A stretch of 64,000 nt of DNA from Nocardiopsis sp. YSL2 (GTDB lineage Bacteria; Actinomycetota; Actinomycetes; Streptosporangiales; Streptosporangiaceae): assembly GCF_030555055.1 (NCBI RefSeq), contig NZ_JAMOAO010000001.1:5022001-5086000 (forward strand). Reading direction: 5' to 3'. Position numbers and translations under genes: made by a program. Numbering within the stretch: position 1 is the first letter of the stretch; each line of letters starts with the position of its first letter. Positions 44,534 to 54,184 of this stretch are shown here, one piece after another. The notes under the pieces were generated by a model. The model was given only the letters and a program-made list of their open reading frames with translations. It had not been told where the DNA came from and searched no databases.

Positions 44534-45187
44534 GTGACCGATCGAGAGCCCGACCGAGGACCCGAGGAACGGTCCGGGGCGTCCCCGGACCCGGTGAACC
44601 ACCGTCCGCCCGAGGAGTGGCGCCCGGGGGACCCCGGCGACCCGATGCGGGGCGGTCCGCAGCCGCCGGGGGAACCACCGCACGAGTACGGCCAGGGGTT
44701 CGCTCCTGGGGAGCACCCCACGGGGGCGCCGCCCGAGCCGATCACGGGTGAGTACTCAGAGGGCCCCAGCGGCGCGTCCCAGGCGGGGTTCGAGCACGCC
44801 GGGTACGCTCCGGGCTACGGTGAGGCGGACGAACCGGGTGCCGGGCCGGGAACGGTCCCGCCCATCGGGCAGCCGTGGACCGGGCCGCCAGGGCCCGGAC
44901 CGCAGACGGGTCCGCAGGCCGCGCAACCGGGCTGGACGCAGCCGCCGGGCCAGGGCCGGCAGGGCGGCGTGTACGGCCGGCCCCCGGCCTACGTCCAGGG
45001 GCCGGGCTACGGGCAGGGGACACCGTCGGCGGGCTACGGGCCCTACACCTACGGGCAGCCGGAGGAGAAGTCCACGCCCTGGGGCAAGATCATCGGCATC
45101 GGCTGCGGAGTCCTGCTGCTCGTCATGCTGGTCAGTGCCGTGGTGTCGGTCCTGATGTTCGTCCTGGTCGACGTGGGCTCCGGCTAG
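44534..45187 (+). CDS. Pro/Gly-rich protein with C-terminal membrane helix
   Basis: About 217 residues. The first 180 are low-complexity, rich in Pro, Gly, Gln and Tyr (PAYVQGPGYGQG, AGYGPYTYGQPEE), and should be cytoplasmic and disordered. One helix (IIGIGCGVLLLVMLVSAVVS) near the end anchors it. This plan is common in actinobacterial DUF4190-like membrane proteins, but no domain is visible. I place the start at GTG 44534, after AGGGGTGG, not at GTG 44525. Confidence 0.7.
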   Translation: MTDREPDRGPEERSGASPDPVNHRPPEEWRPGDPGDPMRGGPQPPGEPPHEYGQGFAPGEHPTGAPPEPITGEYSEGPSGASQAGFEHAGYAPGYGEADEPGAGPGTVPPIGQPWTGPPGPGPQTGPQAAQPGWTQPPGQGRQGGVYGRPPAYVQGPGYGQGTPSAGYGPYTYGQPEEKSTPWGKIIGIGCGVLLLVMLVSAVVSVLMFVLVDVGSG

Positions 45188-45212
45188 TGGTCGCGGGCCC
45201 GGCCGGGGCCGG

Positions 45213-46076
45213 TCAGGGGGCCAGCGCCGGGTCGCGCAGCCACTCCGACAGGGTCTCCTGCCGCTCGCTGTCGCACTTGAGCGGACACGTCGTGCAGAAG
45301 CCGTGCTCGGGGTCGCCCTTGTAGTCGAAGCAGCACGTGCCCCGGACGGCCCACGTGCCCTGCGGGTGCTCGGGCGCGAAGGGGAAGAGCCGGGGTCGCT
45401 TGCGTGTGACCGCGCCGGCGGCGACCACGGCGTCCCCGAGCCGGGACGCCAGGTCCCAGGCCTGCTCGGGGTCGCGGCCCAGGTAGCGGGCCGGATTGAG
45501 CATGTAGAAGTGCAGGGTGTCCAGCACCCAGCCCCACAGTGTCCGGCGCCCGGCCCTGGAGTGGGCGTGCAGGGCCTCCACGAGGGGGCCGACGGTGGCC
45601 ACGAATCCTTCCGCGGCCATCCCGAGCTGGTCGTCCTCGTCCCGGGCGACCACGGTGTCCGGGTGGTCGGCGGCGGGGTCGTCGGGCAGGACCGCCAACC
45701 GGGCGTCGACCACCGCGGGGGTGCCGAAACGGCAGCGCCCGGTGTCCCAGGGCAGGACGAGGGAGTGCGGGGCCAGCACCGGGGCCCGACCGGTCAGGTA
45801 CAGCGAGGCCGAGAGCAGGAAGATCGGTTCGCGCAGGGTGGCGCGCAGGAAGCCCGTCGCGGCGGGGAGGCGGTGTCCCGGGCCGTGCTCGGTTCGGAGC
45901 TTGTCGAAGAGCACCGGCAGGGAGCCGTCGTGGGCGAGGGTGTCGGCCCGGTGCCGCTGCAGGACACCCGACGGCGTGCGGCGCAGGTCCTGGGACGTGA
46001 CCAGGTCCGGCAGGGGCGCGAACCGCAGGGACGCACACGCGTCGCGGATCGCGTCGAGCGGATCAGGAGTCACCAC
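45213..46076 (-). CDS. FhuF-like iron-sulfur protein
   Basis: About 287 residues related to FhuF ferric-siderophore reductases. The C-terminus has the unusual [2Fe-2S] pattern Cys-Cys-x11-Cys-x2-Cys (CCFDYKGDPEHGFCTTCP). The central part has SLYLTGRAPVLAPHSLVLPW and HFYMLNPARYLGRDPE. It should reduce or release iron from siderophores in the cytoplasm. An iron-repressor box lies about 90 nt upstream. The start is uncertain: GTG 46076 follows GAAGGGCAGG, but ATG 46097 and GTG 46139 are in frame. Confidence 0.8.
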   Translation of the reverse strand: MVTPDPLDAIRDACASLRFAPLPDLVTSQDLRRTPSGVLQRHRADTLAHDGSLPVLFDKLRTEHGPGHRLPAATGFLRATLREPIFLLSASLYLTGRAPVLAPHSLVLPWDTGRCRFGTPAVVDARLAVLPDDPAADHPDTVVARDEDDQLGMAAEGFVATVGPLVEALHAHSRAGRRTLWGWVLDTLHFYMLNPARYLGRDPEQAWDLASRLGDAVVAAGAVTRKRPRLFPFAPEHPQGTWAVRGTCCFDYKGDPEHGFCTTCPLKCDSERQETLSEWLRDPALAP

Positions 46077-46165
46077 GGAACCTGCCCTTCGTCGCATGAA
46101 GCCGTCATGTACCGGGGTGGGTGCGGTCGCAGTGACCACCGGTGTGACGGTTCCATCTGCGCCTC

Positions 46166-46184
46166 TTAAGTGAGGCTACCCTAA
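46166..46184. promoter_or_regulatory. Iron box (DmdR/IdeR operator)
   Basis: TTAAGTGAGGCTACCCTAA matches the actinobacterial iron-repressor consensus TTAGGTTAGGCTAACCTAA at 16 of 19 positions. It lies upstream of the FhuF-like gene on the minus strand. Confidence 0.85.
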
Positions 46185-46371
46185 CGATTCGGCCGACCGC
46201 AATGATCATCGGCGTGTCGTGACCCTCCCTTGGGTCGGAGAAGACGCTGGTCCGGGCGGGAGCGCGGCCCGGGGGCGGTGGTCCCGTCCACCCCGTCGGG
46301 CCCGCGCAGGCCGTGGACGGTGCCGGGGCGCACGGTCGGATCGAGCCTGTCCAGCGAGCGTGCGGCCTCGT

Positions 46372-46680
46372 ATGCTGCTCCTGATCACCGCCACGCTGCG
46401 CGAGACCATCCGTAGGGAGGTCGAGATGGGCCGGGCCGCCGCGGCGGCCGGGACCACACTGTCCGAGAGCGAGCGCGACTACGCCCGGGCGCTGCGCAGC
46501 GTGGTGGCCCCGGAACGGTTCCCCACCATCACCCGCATGCTGGACGACGGGGACCTGGACCAGGAACCGGCCCAGGTGCCGCCGGAGGGCGGGCGGACCG
46601 GAGGGCCCGCCGAGGGACCGGACTTCGGGCTCCAGCGCGTCCTCGACGGAATCGAGGCCCACGTCCGCGCCGCCGCCGGG
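46372..46680 (+). pseudogene. Relic of a TetR-family regulator (C-terminal half)
   Basis: The translation (MLLLITATLRETIRREVEMG, ERDYARALRSVVAPERFPTI, FGLQRVLDGIEAHV) matches the ligand domain of TetR regulators of the tetracycline-repressor type, whose end reads F.FGLDR.LDGIE. No helix-turn-helix half exists upstream, and there is no stop at the proper end: the frame runs on antisense through the next gene. Both ends therefore look lost. Confidence 0.6.
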
Positions 46681-46710
46681 GCGCGTGGGGCCGGGGCCCT
46701 CGCCCCGGCC

Positions 46711-47910
46711 TCAGCGCACCAGGACGAGGTGGTGCCGGGCCAGGGCCACGACCACCCGGGCGGCCTCCTCGGTCGAGGTCCCGGCGCGCTCGGCGAGGCC
46801 GGCCACCGTCAGCACCCGCTGCTCGGCCAGGGCCTCCAGCACCGGCGCGGCCGCGGCCGGGAGCCGGTAGCGCTTGCCGGACACCGACACCGCCACCCGG
46901 CCGTCCTCGTGCTCCAGTGGCGGAGGCAGGACCGGGACGAACTCCACCCGGGCGCCGGGCGGCGGCGGATCGTCCTGCACGGCCCAGGGCAGCGCGAACG
47001 ACGTGCGCCGGGGGAAGCGGGCGTCCCGCTCGGCCAGCACCTCGTCCACGTCCCACGCCTCCGCCAGCTCCAGCAACCGGGCGACCAGCGCGTGCTGGTG
47101 CTTGCGCCGCTCGTCGGGGGCGGCGAAGCGGGGCAGGTCGCGGCGGAAGGACTCCTCCTCGAACAGGCGGCGCACGAGCGTGTTCGCCCAGTCGATCCCC
47201 GTGGCCCGGGTGAAACCGAACGTCAGGTGCATGCTCACGCCACCGGTGCCGGTGACCGTGTGCCACCACCCGCGCGGGACGTGGATGATCTGCCCGGGCC
47301 GCAGCACGCCCTCCCAGATCGTGTGCGTCCGCCCGTCGGCGTCCACCGGCGCGGTGTGCGCGTGGTCGGTGTCGTCCTTCATCGGGAACGCGCGCGTGCC
47401 CGGGCCGTGCACCTTCCAGTGCTTGGTGCCCTCCAACTGCACGATCATCGTGTCGTGGTCGTCCCAGTGGGTGTCGAAACCGCGCGATTCGCCCCAGATC
47501 AGGTACAGGTTGGCCTGCACACGCTCGCGTACCAGCCGCATGAGGTCGTCGGCCGCCGCACCGACTCCGGGGTGCATCCGGTCGACGCTGTCCAGGACCA
47601 GGCTCGCTCCCGCCCGCAGCTCCCGGTAGAGCGCCTCGGGGCGCACGATCCGGCGCGCGGTGCGCGAGGAGGTGCCGTTCGCGGTGTAGCTCTCGACCGG
47701 AACGGGGGAGCCGTCCCGGTGCAGGCGCAGGCGCGGGGGCTCGGGGGAGCACGCGGTCAGAACGTCGTTGAGATCGTCGAAGGTGAAGAGTGAGCGGACG
47801 GCGTCGGGGCCCAGTTCGGCGAAGAAGAACTCCTCCGACAGGCGGGTGGTCAGGGCCTCCCGGCCCACGACGTCGCTCAGGGCGGTGAACAGCTGGCCGG
47901 CGTCGGTCAC
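46711..47910 (-). CDS. JmjC/cupin-4 family Fe(II)/2-oxoglutarate oxygenase
   Basis: Probable protein hydroxylase of 399 residues, related in layout to the ribosomal oxygenases YcfD and NO66. The iron triad is His148-x-Asp150 (THWDDHD) and His217 (VPRGWWHTVTG). MIVQLEGTKHWKVHGPG is the typical strand following the first ligands. The C-terminal region (RVLTVAGLAERAGTSTEEAA) resembles the winged-helix domain of these enzymes. The GTG at 47910 follows GGAAGGA. It is downstream of a 35-residue peptide gene and a prolyl oligopeptidase, separated from the peptide by a 40-bp palindrome. It could hydroxylate that peptide; a ribosomal substrate is the alternative. Confidence 0.85.
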   Translation of the reverse strand: MTDAGQLFTALSDVVGREALTTRLSEEFFFAELGPDAVRSLFTFDDLNDVLTACSPEPPRLRLHRDGSPVPVESYTANGTSSRTARRIVRPEALYRELRAGASLVLDSVDRMHPGVGAAADDLMRLVRERVQANLYLIWGESRGFDTHWDDHDTMIVQLEGTKHWKVHGPGTRAFPMKDDTDHAHTAPVDADGRTHTIWEGVLRPGQIIHVPRGWWHTVTGTGGVSMHLTFGFTRATGIDWANTLVRRLFEEESFRRDLPRFAAPDERRKHQHALVARLLELAEAWDVDEVLAERDARFPRRTSFALPWAVQDDPPPPGARVEFVPVLPPPLEHEDGRVAVSVSGKRYRLPAAAAPVLEALAEQRVLTVAGLAERAGTSTEEAARVVVALARHHLVLVR

Positions 47911-47930
47911 GGCGGTCCTTCCACGAGGGG

Positions 47931-47970
47931 GCCCGTCCGGCCCGGGCCCCGGGGCCCGGGCCGGACGGGC
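47931..47970. terminator. Perfect 40-bp palindrome between peptide and oxygenase genes
   Basis: Each 20-nt half (GCCCGTCCGGCCCGGGCCCC) is the exact reverse complement of the other. It begins 5 nt after the peptide stop and would fold into a very stable hairpin that could halt or stabilise the transcript, giving more peptide than enzyme. Confidence 0.8.
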
Positions 47971-47975
47971 GGGGA

Positions 47976-48083
47976 TCAGATGAAGTCGGAACTTCCATCG
48001 GTTCCGTCGCTGTCGCCGCCCGCGGTGATGTCGCGGGAAGTGACCTCCGCCAGGTCCTCGACCTCAACCTCGATGGGGTCCAT
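47976..48083 (-). CDS. Putative RiPP precursor peptide
   Basis: A 35-residue acidic peptide. The leader-like part begins MDPIEVEVEDLAEVTSRD and ends ITAGG, a double-glycine-type processing site with hydrophobic residues upstream as in classical leaders. The 12-residue remainder is DSDGTDGSSDFI, made up of Asp, Ser, Gly and Thr apart from the last two residues. It contains DSDG, the DxDG motif of calcium-dependent lipopeptides. GTG 48089 after GTGAGGT is an alternative start two codons earlier. It lies between a prolyl oligopeptidase gene (60 nt) and the JmjC gene (66 nt) on the same strand. The sequence was read codon by codon; the RiPP role is inference. I do not recognise a named family. 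Confidence 0.6.
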   Translation of the reverse strand: MDPIEVEVEDLAEVTSRDITAGGDSDGTDGSSDFI

Positions 48084-48142
48084 GCGCACCGCACCTCACT
48101 TTCTGTGTGCTGTTACCTTCTCGGGCAGGGCGGCCACCGCGT

Positions 48143-50350
48143 TCAGCGCGGCAGCAGCCCCGTTCGTTGGGCCGCGAACGCGTGCGCGTCCGCGGCCAGG
48201 CCGACCGCCCGGCTGACCGCGCGCGGTCCGTGGCCGACGTCGCGCTCGTAGCGCAGCAGGACCGGGGGGCGGCCCTCGTGGCGCGCCGCGGCCAGCAGCG
48301 CCGCGCACATCTTGCGCGGATGGGCGGCGCCGGTCCTGGTGTCCCCGGCGAAGCCGGTGAGCAGGATGCTGGGATAGCGGTGGCCGGGCGAGTGGACGGC
48401 TCTGTCCAGGACCCGGTGGTAGGGGGAGTAGGACATGAGCACGGCGAAGTCGTCGGGGTCGGCGGCGGTGCCGAACTCGCGGGTCCACATCCGGCCCAGC
48501 CCCAGCTGCTCGAACCGGGCCATGTCGGCCAGCGGAGCGGAGGCGATCACCGCCTCGCACAGGTCCGGCCGGGCCGTGGCGGCGGCCAGGACCAGGAGCC
48601 CTCCGGCAGAGCCGCCGGACAGGCACAGCTGGTGCCGTGCGCACACGTCCGCGTCGACCAGGGCGTCGGCCGCGGCCACCAGGTCCTGCACCGCGCGCGG
48701 TTTGTCGCGCCCCGAACCGCGCAGGTGCCAGTCGCGCCCGGCGTCGCCGCCGCCGCGCACGTGGGCGACGGCGTAGCGGCCCCCGGCCTGGAGCCAGGCC
48801 AGCACGGTGGCGCTGAACCCGAACTGGCGCGGTCGGCCGAAGCCGCCGTAGGCGTGCAGGATCGTCGGGCCCGGTGCGGGCGGTGGCTCGGGCGCGTCCT
48901 CCGGGCAGGGGCGCTCGCGCAGGGTGAACACGCTGATCGGGACCCGGGTGCCGTCCTGGGAGCGGCACCAGTGCACCGTGCGTCGGACGGAGGGCGCGTG
49001 CCCGGCCTCGTCCCTCCCACCTGCCCCGCTGGGCTCATCGGACGCGTGAGCCGTCGTGTCGGCACCGGCGTGCCCGGGCCTGCCCGCGGCCTCCGTGGGC
49101 GGAGGGAGGGCGGGCCAGGGCCGGGGAACCGGGTCGCCCGGGGCCAGGGACAGCACCCGCTGCTGGGCGGCCACGTCCGCGTAGCCGAAGTGGACCGTCC
49201 CGTCCGGAGCGGCCTCGGGCGCGGACACCATGCCCTCGCCGGGCAGGTCCACCGCGTACAGCCGGGCACCCGTGCGCGCGTCGTGCACGACCGCCTCGCT
49301 GATGCCCAACCGGGTACGCGCCACGAACAGGGCGGGTCCGTCCGGACCGGAACAGGGGGTGAAGGCGTCCAGCGTGGCGCCGGGGTCCTCGGCCACGACC
49401 TCCCGCCAGTGCTCGACACCGGGCTCGTGCGGGGAGACCGCGCAGATCCGCCGGTGGGGGGCCCGCAGGGTGGTGCGCAGGTACAGCAGGCCGTCCGTCC
49501 CGAGCCGGGCCTCGGTCTCGCCCTCCTCGCCGACCTGCACGGCGTTCAACCGCGGGCCGCGGGTGCGGCTGGGGCGCTCGCCGAGTCCGGCCAGCCACAG
49601 GTCCGTGCGGTGTCCGGTGCCGTGGCTCTCGGTCACCAGCAGCCAGCGTCCGCCCAGGACGCGCACGCCGGGCACGGTGTCGGGCGCCGTGCAGGCGTGC
49701 ACGAGGGTCTCGGCTCCGTCGGCGACCCGCCGAAGCCACACTCCGCGGACGCCCCGGGCTCCGTCGCGCCGCACGTAGCAGAAGGCGGGACCGTCGCCGG
49801 GCAGCCAGGCCACGTGGGAGTAGCGCACGCCGTGGACGGCGGGCCCGACCTGGGCGCCGGAGTCGGTGCGCAGTACGCGCAGGCCGCCGCGCTCGACACC
49901 GCCGGAGGAGGTCTGCAGTGCGACCAGGCGGCCGTCCGGGTCGGGCTCCCACGCGTCGAGGGTGGTCCGCCCGGAGGGGTCGTCCTCGGCGGGGTCGAAA
50001 ACGGTGCGCGGCGGGCCCTGGCCGTCGTCGTCGAACACGACCAGACGCGGGTGTTCGGCGCCGGCCGGGCGCAGTGTGGTGAAGACCCGGCCGGGACGCA
50101 GGACGGGCGGCGTCCACAGATCGGTGTCCACCAGCGCGCGGATCCGCTCCGCCAGGCGGCCGCGCAGCGGCCAGGTGGCGGCCTCGCGCTCGTACTCGCG
50201 GCCGCGCTCCTCGATCCAGTTGACCGTCGCGGGGGAGTCGGCGGTCTCCAGCCAGCGGTAGGGGTCGGGCACGGCCCGTCCGTGGAGGGTGTCCAGGACG
50301 GAGGCGGGGTCGTGGGCGAGGGCGGCTCCGGGGGCTCGGTTGCGCACCAT
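48143..50350 (-). CDS. Prolyl oligopeptidase (S9 family)
   Basis: Serine peptidase of about 735 residues. An N-terminal beta-propeller (PDPYRWLE near the start is the family's opening motif) covers the alpha/beta-hydrolase domain. The catalytic residues are Ser581 (GGSAGG), Asp670 (TGFAGDTR) and His707 (RDVGHGP), numbered from ATG 50350. TILHAYGGFG and VRGGGDAGRDWH complete the S9A pattern. It has no signal peptide, so it acts in the cytoplasm on short peptides. It is the first gene of the peptide-JmjC operon. POPs remove leaders in some class III lanthipeptide systems; the local peptide has only one Pro (position 3), so a different cleavage would be needed. Confidence 0.9.
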   Translation of the reverse strand: MVRNRAPGAALAHDPASVLDTLHGRAVPDPYRWLETADSPATVNWIEERGREYEREAATWPLRGRLAERIRALVDTDLWTPPVLRPGRVFTTLRPAGAEHPRLVVFDDDGQGPPRTVFDPAEDDPSGRTTLDAWEPDPDGRLVALQTSSGGVERGGLRVLRTDSGAQVGPAVHGVRYSHVAWLPGDGPAFCYVRRDGARGVRGVWLRRVADGAETLVHACTAPDTVPGVRVLGGRWLLVTESHGTGHRTDLWLAGLGERPSRTRGPRLNAVQVGEEGETEARLGTDGLLYLRTTLRAPHRRICAVSPHEPGVEHWREVVAEDPGATLDAFTPCSGPDGPALFVARTRLGISEAVVHDARTGARLYAVDLPGEGMVSAPEAAPDGTVHFGYADVAAQQRVLSLAPGDPVPRPWPALPPPTEAAGRPGHAGADTTAHASDEPSGAGGRDEAGHAPSVRRTVHWCRSQDGTRVPISVFTLRERPCPEDAPEPPPAPGPTILHAYGGFGRPRQFGFSATVLAWLQAGGRYAVAHVRGGGDAGRDWHLRGSGRDKPRAVQDLVAAADALVDADVCARHQLCLSGGSAGGLLVLAAATARPDLCEAVIASAPLADMARFEQLGLGRMWTREFGTAADPDDFAVLMSYSPYHRVLDRAVHSPGHRYPSILLTGFAGDTRTGAAHPRKMCAALLAAARHEGRPPVLLRYERDVGHGPRAVSRAVGLAADAHAFAAQRTGLLPR

Positions 50351-50468
50351 CACATGCTTCGGTCTGGTGGCGCGACGGTCAAGACAAGGATGCCTGACTC
50401 CAGGGCACATCAGTGTCACCGGAAGGTCAGGTTTACCTGGAGCCGCCTGTGCGGGCAGGTACGACGAC

Positions 50469-50510
50469 GGGGCCGTTCCCGGCCGCCGAACGGCGGCCGG
50501 GAACGGCCCC
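50469..50510. terminator. Strong terminator after msiK
   Basis: A 20-nt arm (50469-50488) is perfectly complementary to 50491-50510, with only AA between. It isolates msiK from the downstream peptidase operon on the minus strand. Confidence 0.85.
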
Positions 50511-50544
50511 GGAGAGCCCGACCGGGCCCGGACTCCGCTGAGTC

Positions 50545-51762
<1,218 letters not shown>

Positions 51763-52373
51763 GGTTGTCAGCTCCCGCTGGATCGTGGTGTGCGGTGAGG
51801 GGGGTCTCGTGGCCGACGACCCGTGTTCACCGCCCCTGGTTCCGAAGTTGATCGAATCAGGAAGTTTCAGTGATCACATCACACACGATCTTGATCGAAA
51901 TGTCCAGAGTTGGGGCAGAGTTGATCTGATTGCGGTCAGACACAAACCCCCGGTGCTCAGCTGGCGTGGCGGGCCCAGGTGCGTTAGCCTGTCCGACGGT
52001 TCTTCACTTTCTCCCCTTCACCACCGCGACACGGCACCGACGACACGGCCGCCGGGTTGAGGCACGAGGTTGGGGAGTCTGGGTAACCTAACGACCAGTC
52101 CAGCACTGGACGGACCGGTTGTGCGGCCCCCGCTCGTCCGATCTGACGCCGCATCACACGCCAGGTGCGGTTGCGATCGGGTGAGGGGAGGAGTACCGCG
52201 ACCGGGCGGGGGGTTGGACCCGGAAAAGGCCCGAACATCCAGTAGACAACGGTCTTCCGAGCTCGCCGCCGACGGGACGGAGCCGGTCCGAAGGGTGGCT
52301 CGGGCCTTTTCCGCGTCCCCCCATATGCTCTAACCGCCAGCATCCCCACGCCAGCGGAAAGCGAGCTACCCAG
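51763..52373. promoter_or_regulatory. Divergent msiK/lnt intergenic region with repeats
   Basis: No gene seen. On the msiK side the sequence is AT-richer and holds TTGATCGAA at 51848-51856 and 51891-51899 plus TTGATCTGA at 51921-51929. The palindrome GTCCAGCACTGGAC lies at 52097-52110. On the lnt side CGGAAAAGGCCCGA (52221-52234) is exactly complementary to 52300-52313, ending 60 nt before lnt. Confidence 0.5.
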
Positions 52374-54032
52374 GTGGTCGCCGAGCACACCGAGCAGGGC
52401 GAGTCCCCGCGCTCCGACAGACCCGCGTCGAGCACGACGGGGGAGGGGCCCGTGGCCGCGGTGCCACCCACGCCCGCGACCGTGGCCCCCCTGGGCCGCC
52501 ACTGGGGGCGCTACGACCTCCTCTGGCGGGTTCTGGCCGCCGCGGGTTCCGGTCTGGCCCAGCTCCTGGCACTCCCGCCCTACGGCCTGTGGTGGCTGGG
52601 GCCGCTCAGCGCCGCGCTGCTCGCCTTCGCCGTGGCCGGGGCCCGGCTGCGCCGCGCCGCCTGGCTCGGCGCGCTGTCCGGCGCCACGCTCATGGTGCCG
52701 CTCGTGCGGTGGCAGGACATCTTCGGTGTCGACGTGTGGCTGGCCATCGCCGGTGCCGAGACCGTCTACTTCCTGCCCATGGCGATGGGGATCGCGCTCG
52801 CCGTACGCCTGCCCGGGTGGCCCGTGTGGACCGCCGCGCTGTGGGTGGCCCAGGAGGCCGTCCGCGCCCGCTGGCCGCTGGGGGGCTTCCCGTGGGGCAA
52901 GCTCGCCTTCGCCCAGCCCGACACCCCCTTCGTCGGCTACGCCGCCCTGGGCTCCTCCGCGCTCGTGTCCTTCGCGGTCGCCCTGACCGGCGGCGTGCTG
53001 CTGTGGGCCGCGCTGCGCGCCCTGTCCGCGACGGCCACGGCCCGTGCGCGCGCGGTCTCGGCCGCCGCGGGGGTCCTGGTCGCCGCCGCCGTGCTCGTCG
53101 GCGGGGTCCTGGCCCCGTCGGTCGCCCGTCCCGCGCCCGCCGAGACCGTCACCGTCGCCATGGTGCAGGGCAACGTCCCCAACGTCGGTGAGATGTCGAT
53201 CCTGGGCGAGCGCATGCAGGTGCTGCGCAACCACGCCGACGGGGTCCACGAGCTCGCCGCGGCCGTCCGCGCGGGCGAGGAGCCCGCGCCGGACATGGTC
53301 CTGCTGCCGGAGAACGCCACCGACATCGACCCCTTCCGCGACCCCGAGGCCGAGGAGATCATCTCCGCCGCGGCCCGGGACATCGGCGTCCCGCTGCTGT
53401 GGGGGATGAGCCGGTTCAACGACGACGGCACCCGCTACGTCCAGAGCGTGGTGTGGGACCCCGAGACCGGGCCCGGGGACGTCTACGTCAAGCGCTATCT
53501 GGTGCCCTTCGGCGAGTACATCCCCTACCGCGACTTCTTCACCCGGTTCGTGCAGCGCCTGGAGCAGGTCAGCTCCGACGCCGTGCCCGGCACCGAGCCC
53601 GGAGCGATCGACGTCGCGGGCACCACACTGGCCGTGGGGATCTGCTTCGACGTGGCCTTCGACCCGCCGGTGCGCGAGTCGGTCGCCGCGGGCGGCCAGA
53701 TCATCGTCATCCCCACCAACAACGCCAACTACAACTTCACCGGGCAGACCCAGCAGCAGCTCGCCATCACCCAGCTGCGCGCCGTGGAGCACGGCCGCTC
53801 GGCGGTGGTGGTCTCCACCAGCGGCGTGAGCGCGGTCGTGGACCCCGACGGCACGGTCGCCTACGAGTCGCCGGAGGCCGAGGCCGACGTCCACGTCGCC
53901 GAGGTCACCGCCATGGACGGCCACACGCCCGCGACCCGCCTCGGCTCGGCGCCCGAGGCCGTCCTGAGCGCACTGGGGGTGGCGTCGGTGCTCGCCGCCG
54001 TCATCGTCACGCGCCGCCGGGCGCGCGGCTGA
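52374..54032 (+). CDS. lnt: Apolipoprotein N-acyltransferase
   Basis: Adds the third acyl chain to lipoproteins at the outer membrane face. It has 552 residues: several N-terminal membrane helices (about 50-250), a nitrilase-like domain and a last helix. The catalytic triad is Glu313 (LLPENA), Lys373 (YVKRYLVPFGEY) and Cys424 (GICFDVAF). The GTG at 52374 follows GGAAAG by 12 nt. Several lipoproteins encoded in this window are possible substrates. Confidence 0.95.
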   Translation: MVAEHTEQGESPRSDRPASSTTGEGPVAAVPPTPATVAPLGRHWGRYDLLWRVLAAAGSGLAQLLALPPYGLWWLGPLSAALLAFAVAGARLRRAAWLGALSGATLMVPLVRWQDIFGVDVWLAIAGAETVYFLPMAMGIALAVRLPGWPVWTAALWVAQEAVRARWPLGGFPWGKLAFAQPDTPFVGYAALGSSALVSFAVALTGGVLLWAALRALSATATARARAVSAAAGVLVAAAVLVGGVLAPSVARPAPAETVTVAMVQGNVPNVGEMSILGERMQVLRNHADGVHELAAAVRAGEEPAPDMVLLPENATDIDPFRDPEAEEIISAAARDIGVPLLWGMSRFNDDGTRYVQSVVWDPETGPGDVYVKRYLVPFGEYIPYRDFFTRFVQRLEQVSSDAVPGTEPGAIDVAGTTLAVGICFDVAFDPPVRESVAAGGQIIVIPTNNANYNFTGQTQQQLAITQLRAVEHGRSAVVVSTSGVSAVVDPDGTVAYESPEAEADVHVAEVTAMDGHTPATRLGSAPEAVLSALGVASVLAAVIVTRRRARG

Positions 54033-54184
54033 GGATCGACGGCCGGGGGAGGGCCCCGCACACGGCCCGTTCGCCAGGCGGGCCCGACCGTCAGGGGTGG
54101 GCCCCGCCCGGCGGGGAACGATGAGGGACACGGGGACGTTCTTCCCATAGACCCCCACCGCCCTTGAGTTGAGGATGGTTCACG

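Noticed and set aside
46681..47793. Continuation of the TetR-like frame antisense to the JmjC gene
   Set aside because: The translation past 46680 is low-complexity and is a shadow of the well-supported oxygenase gene.
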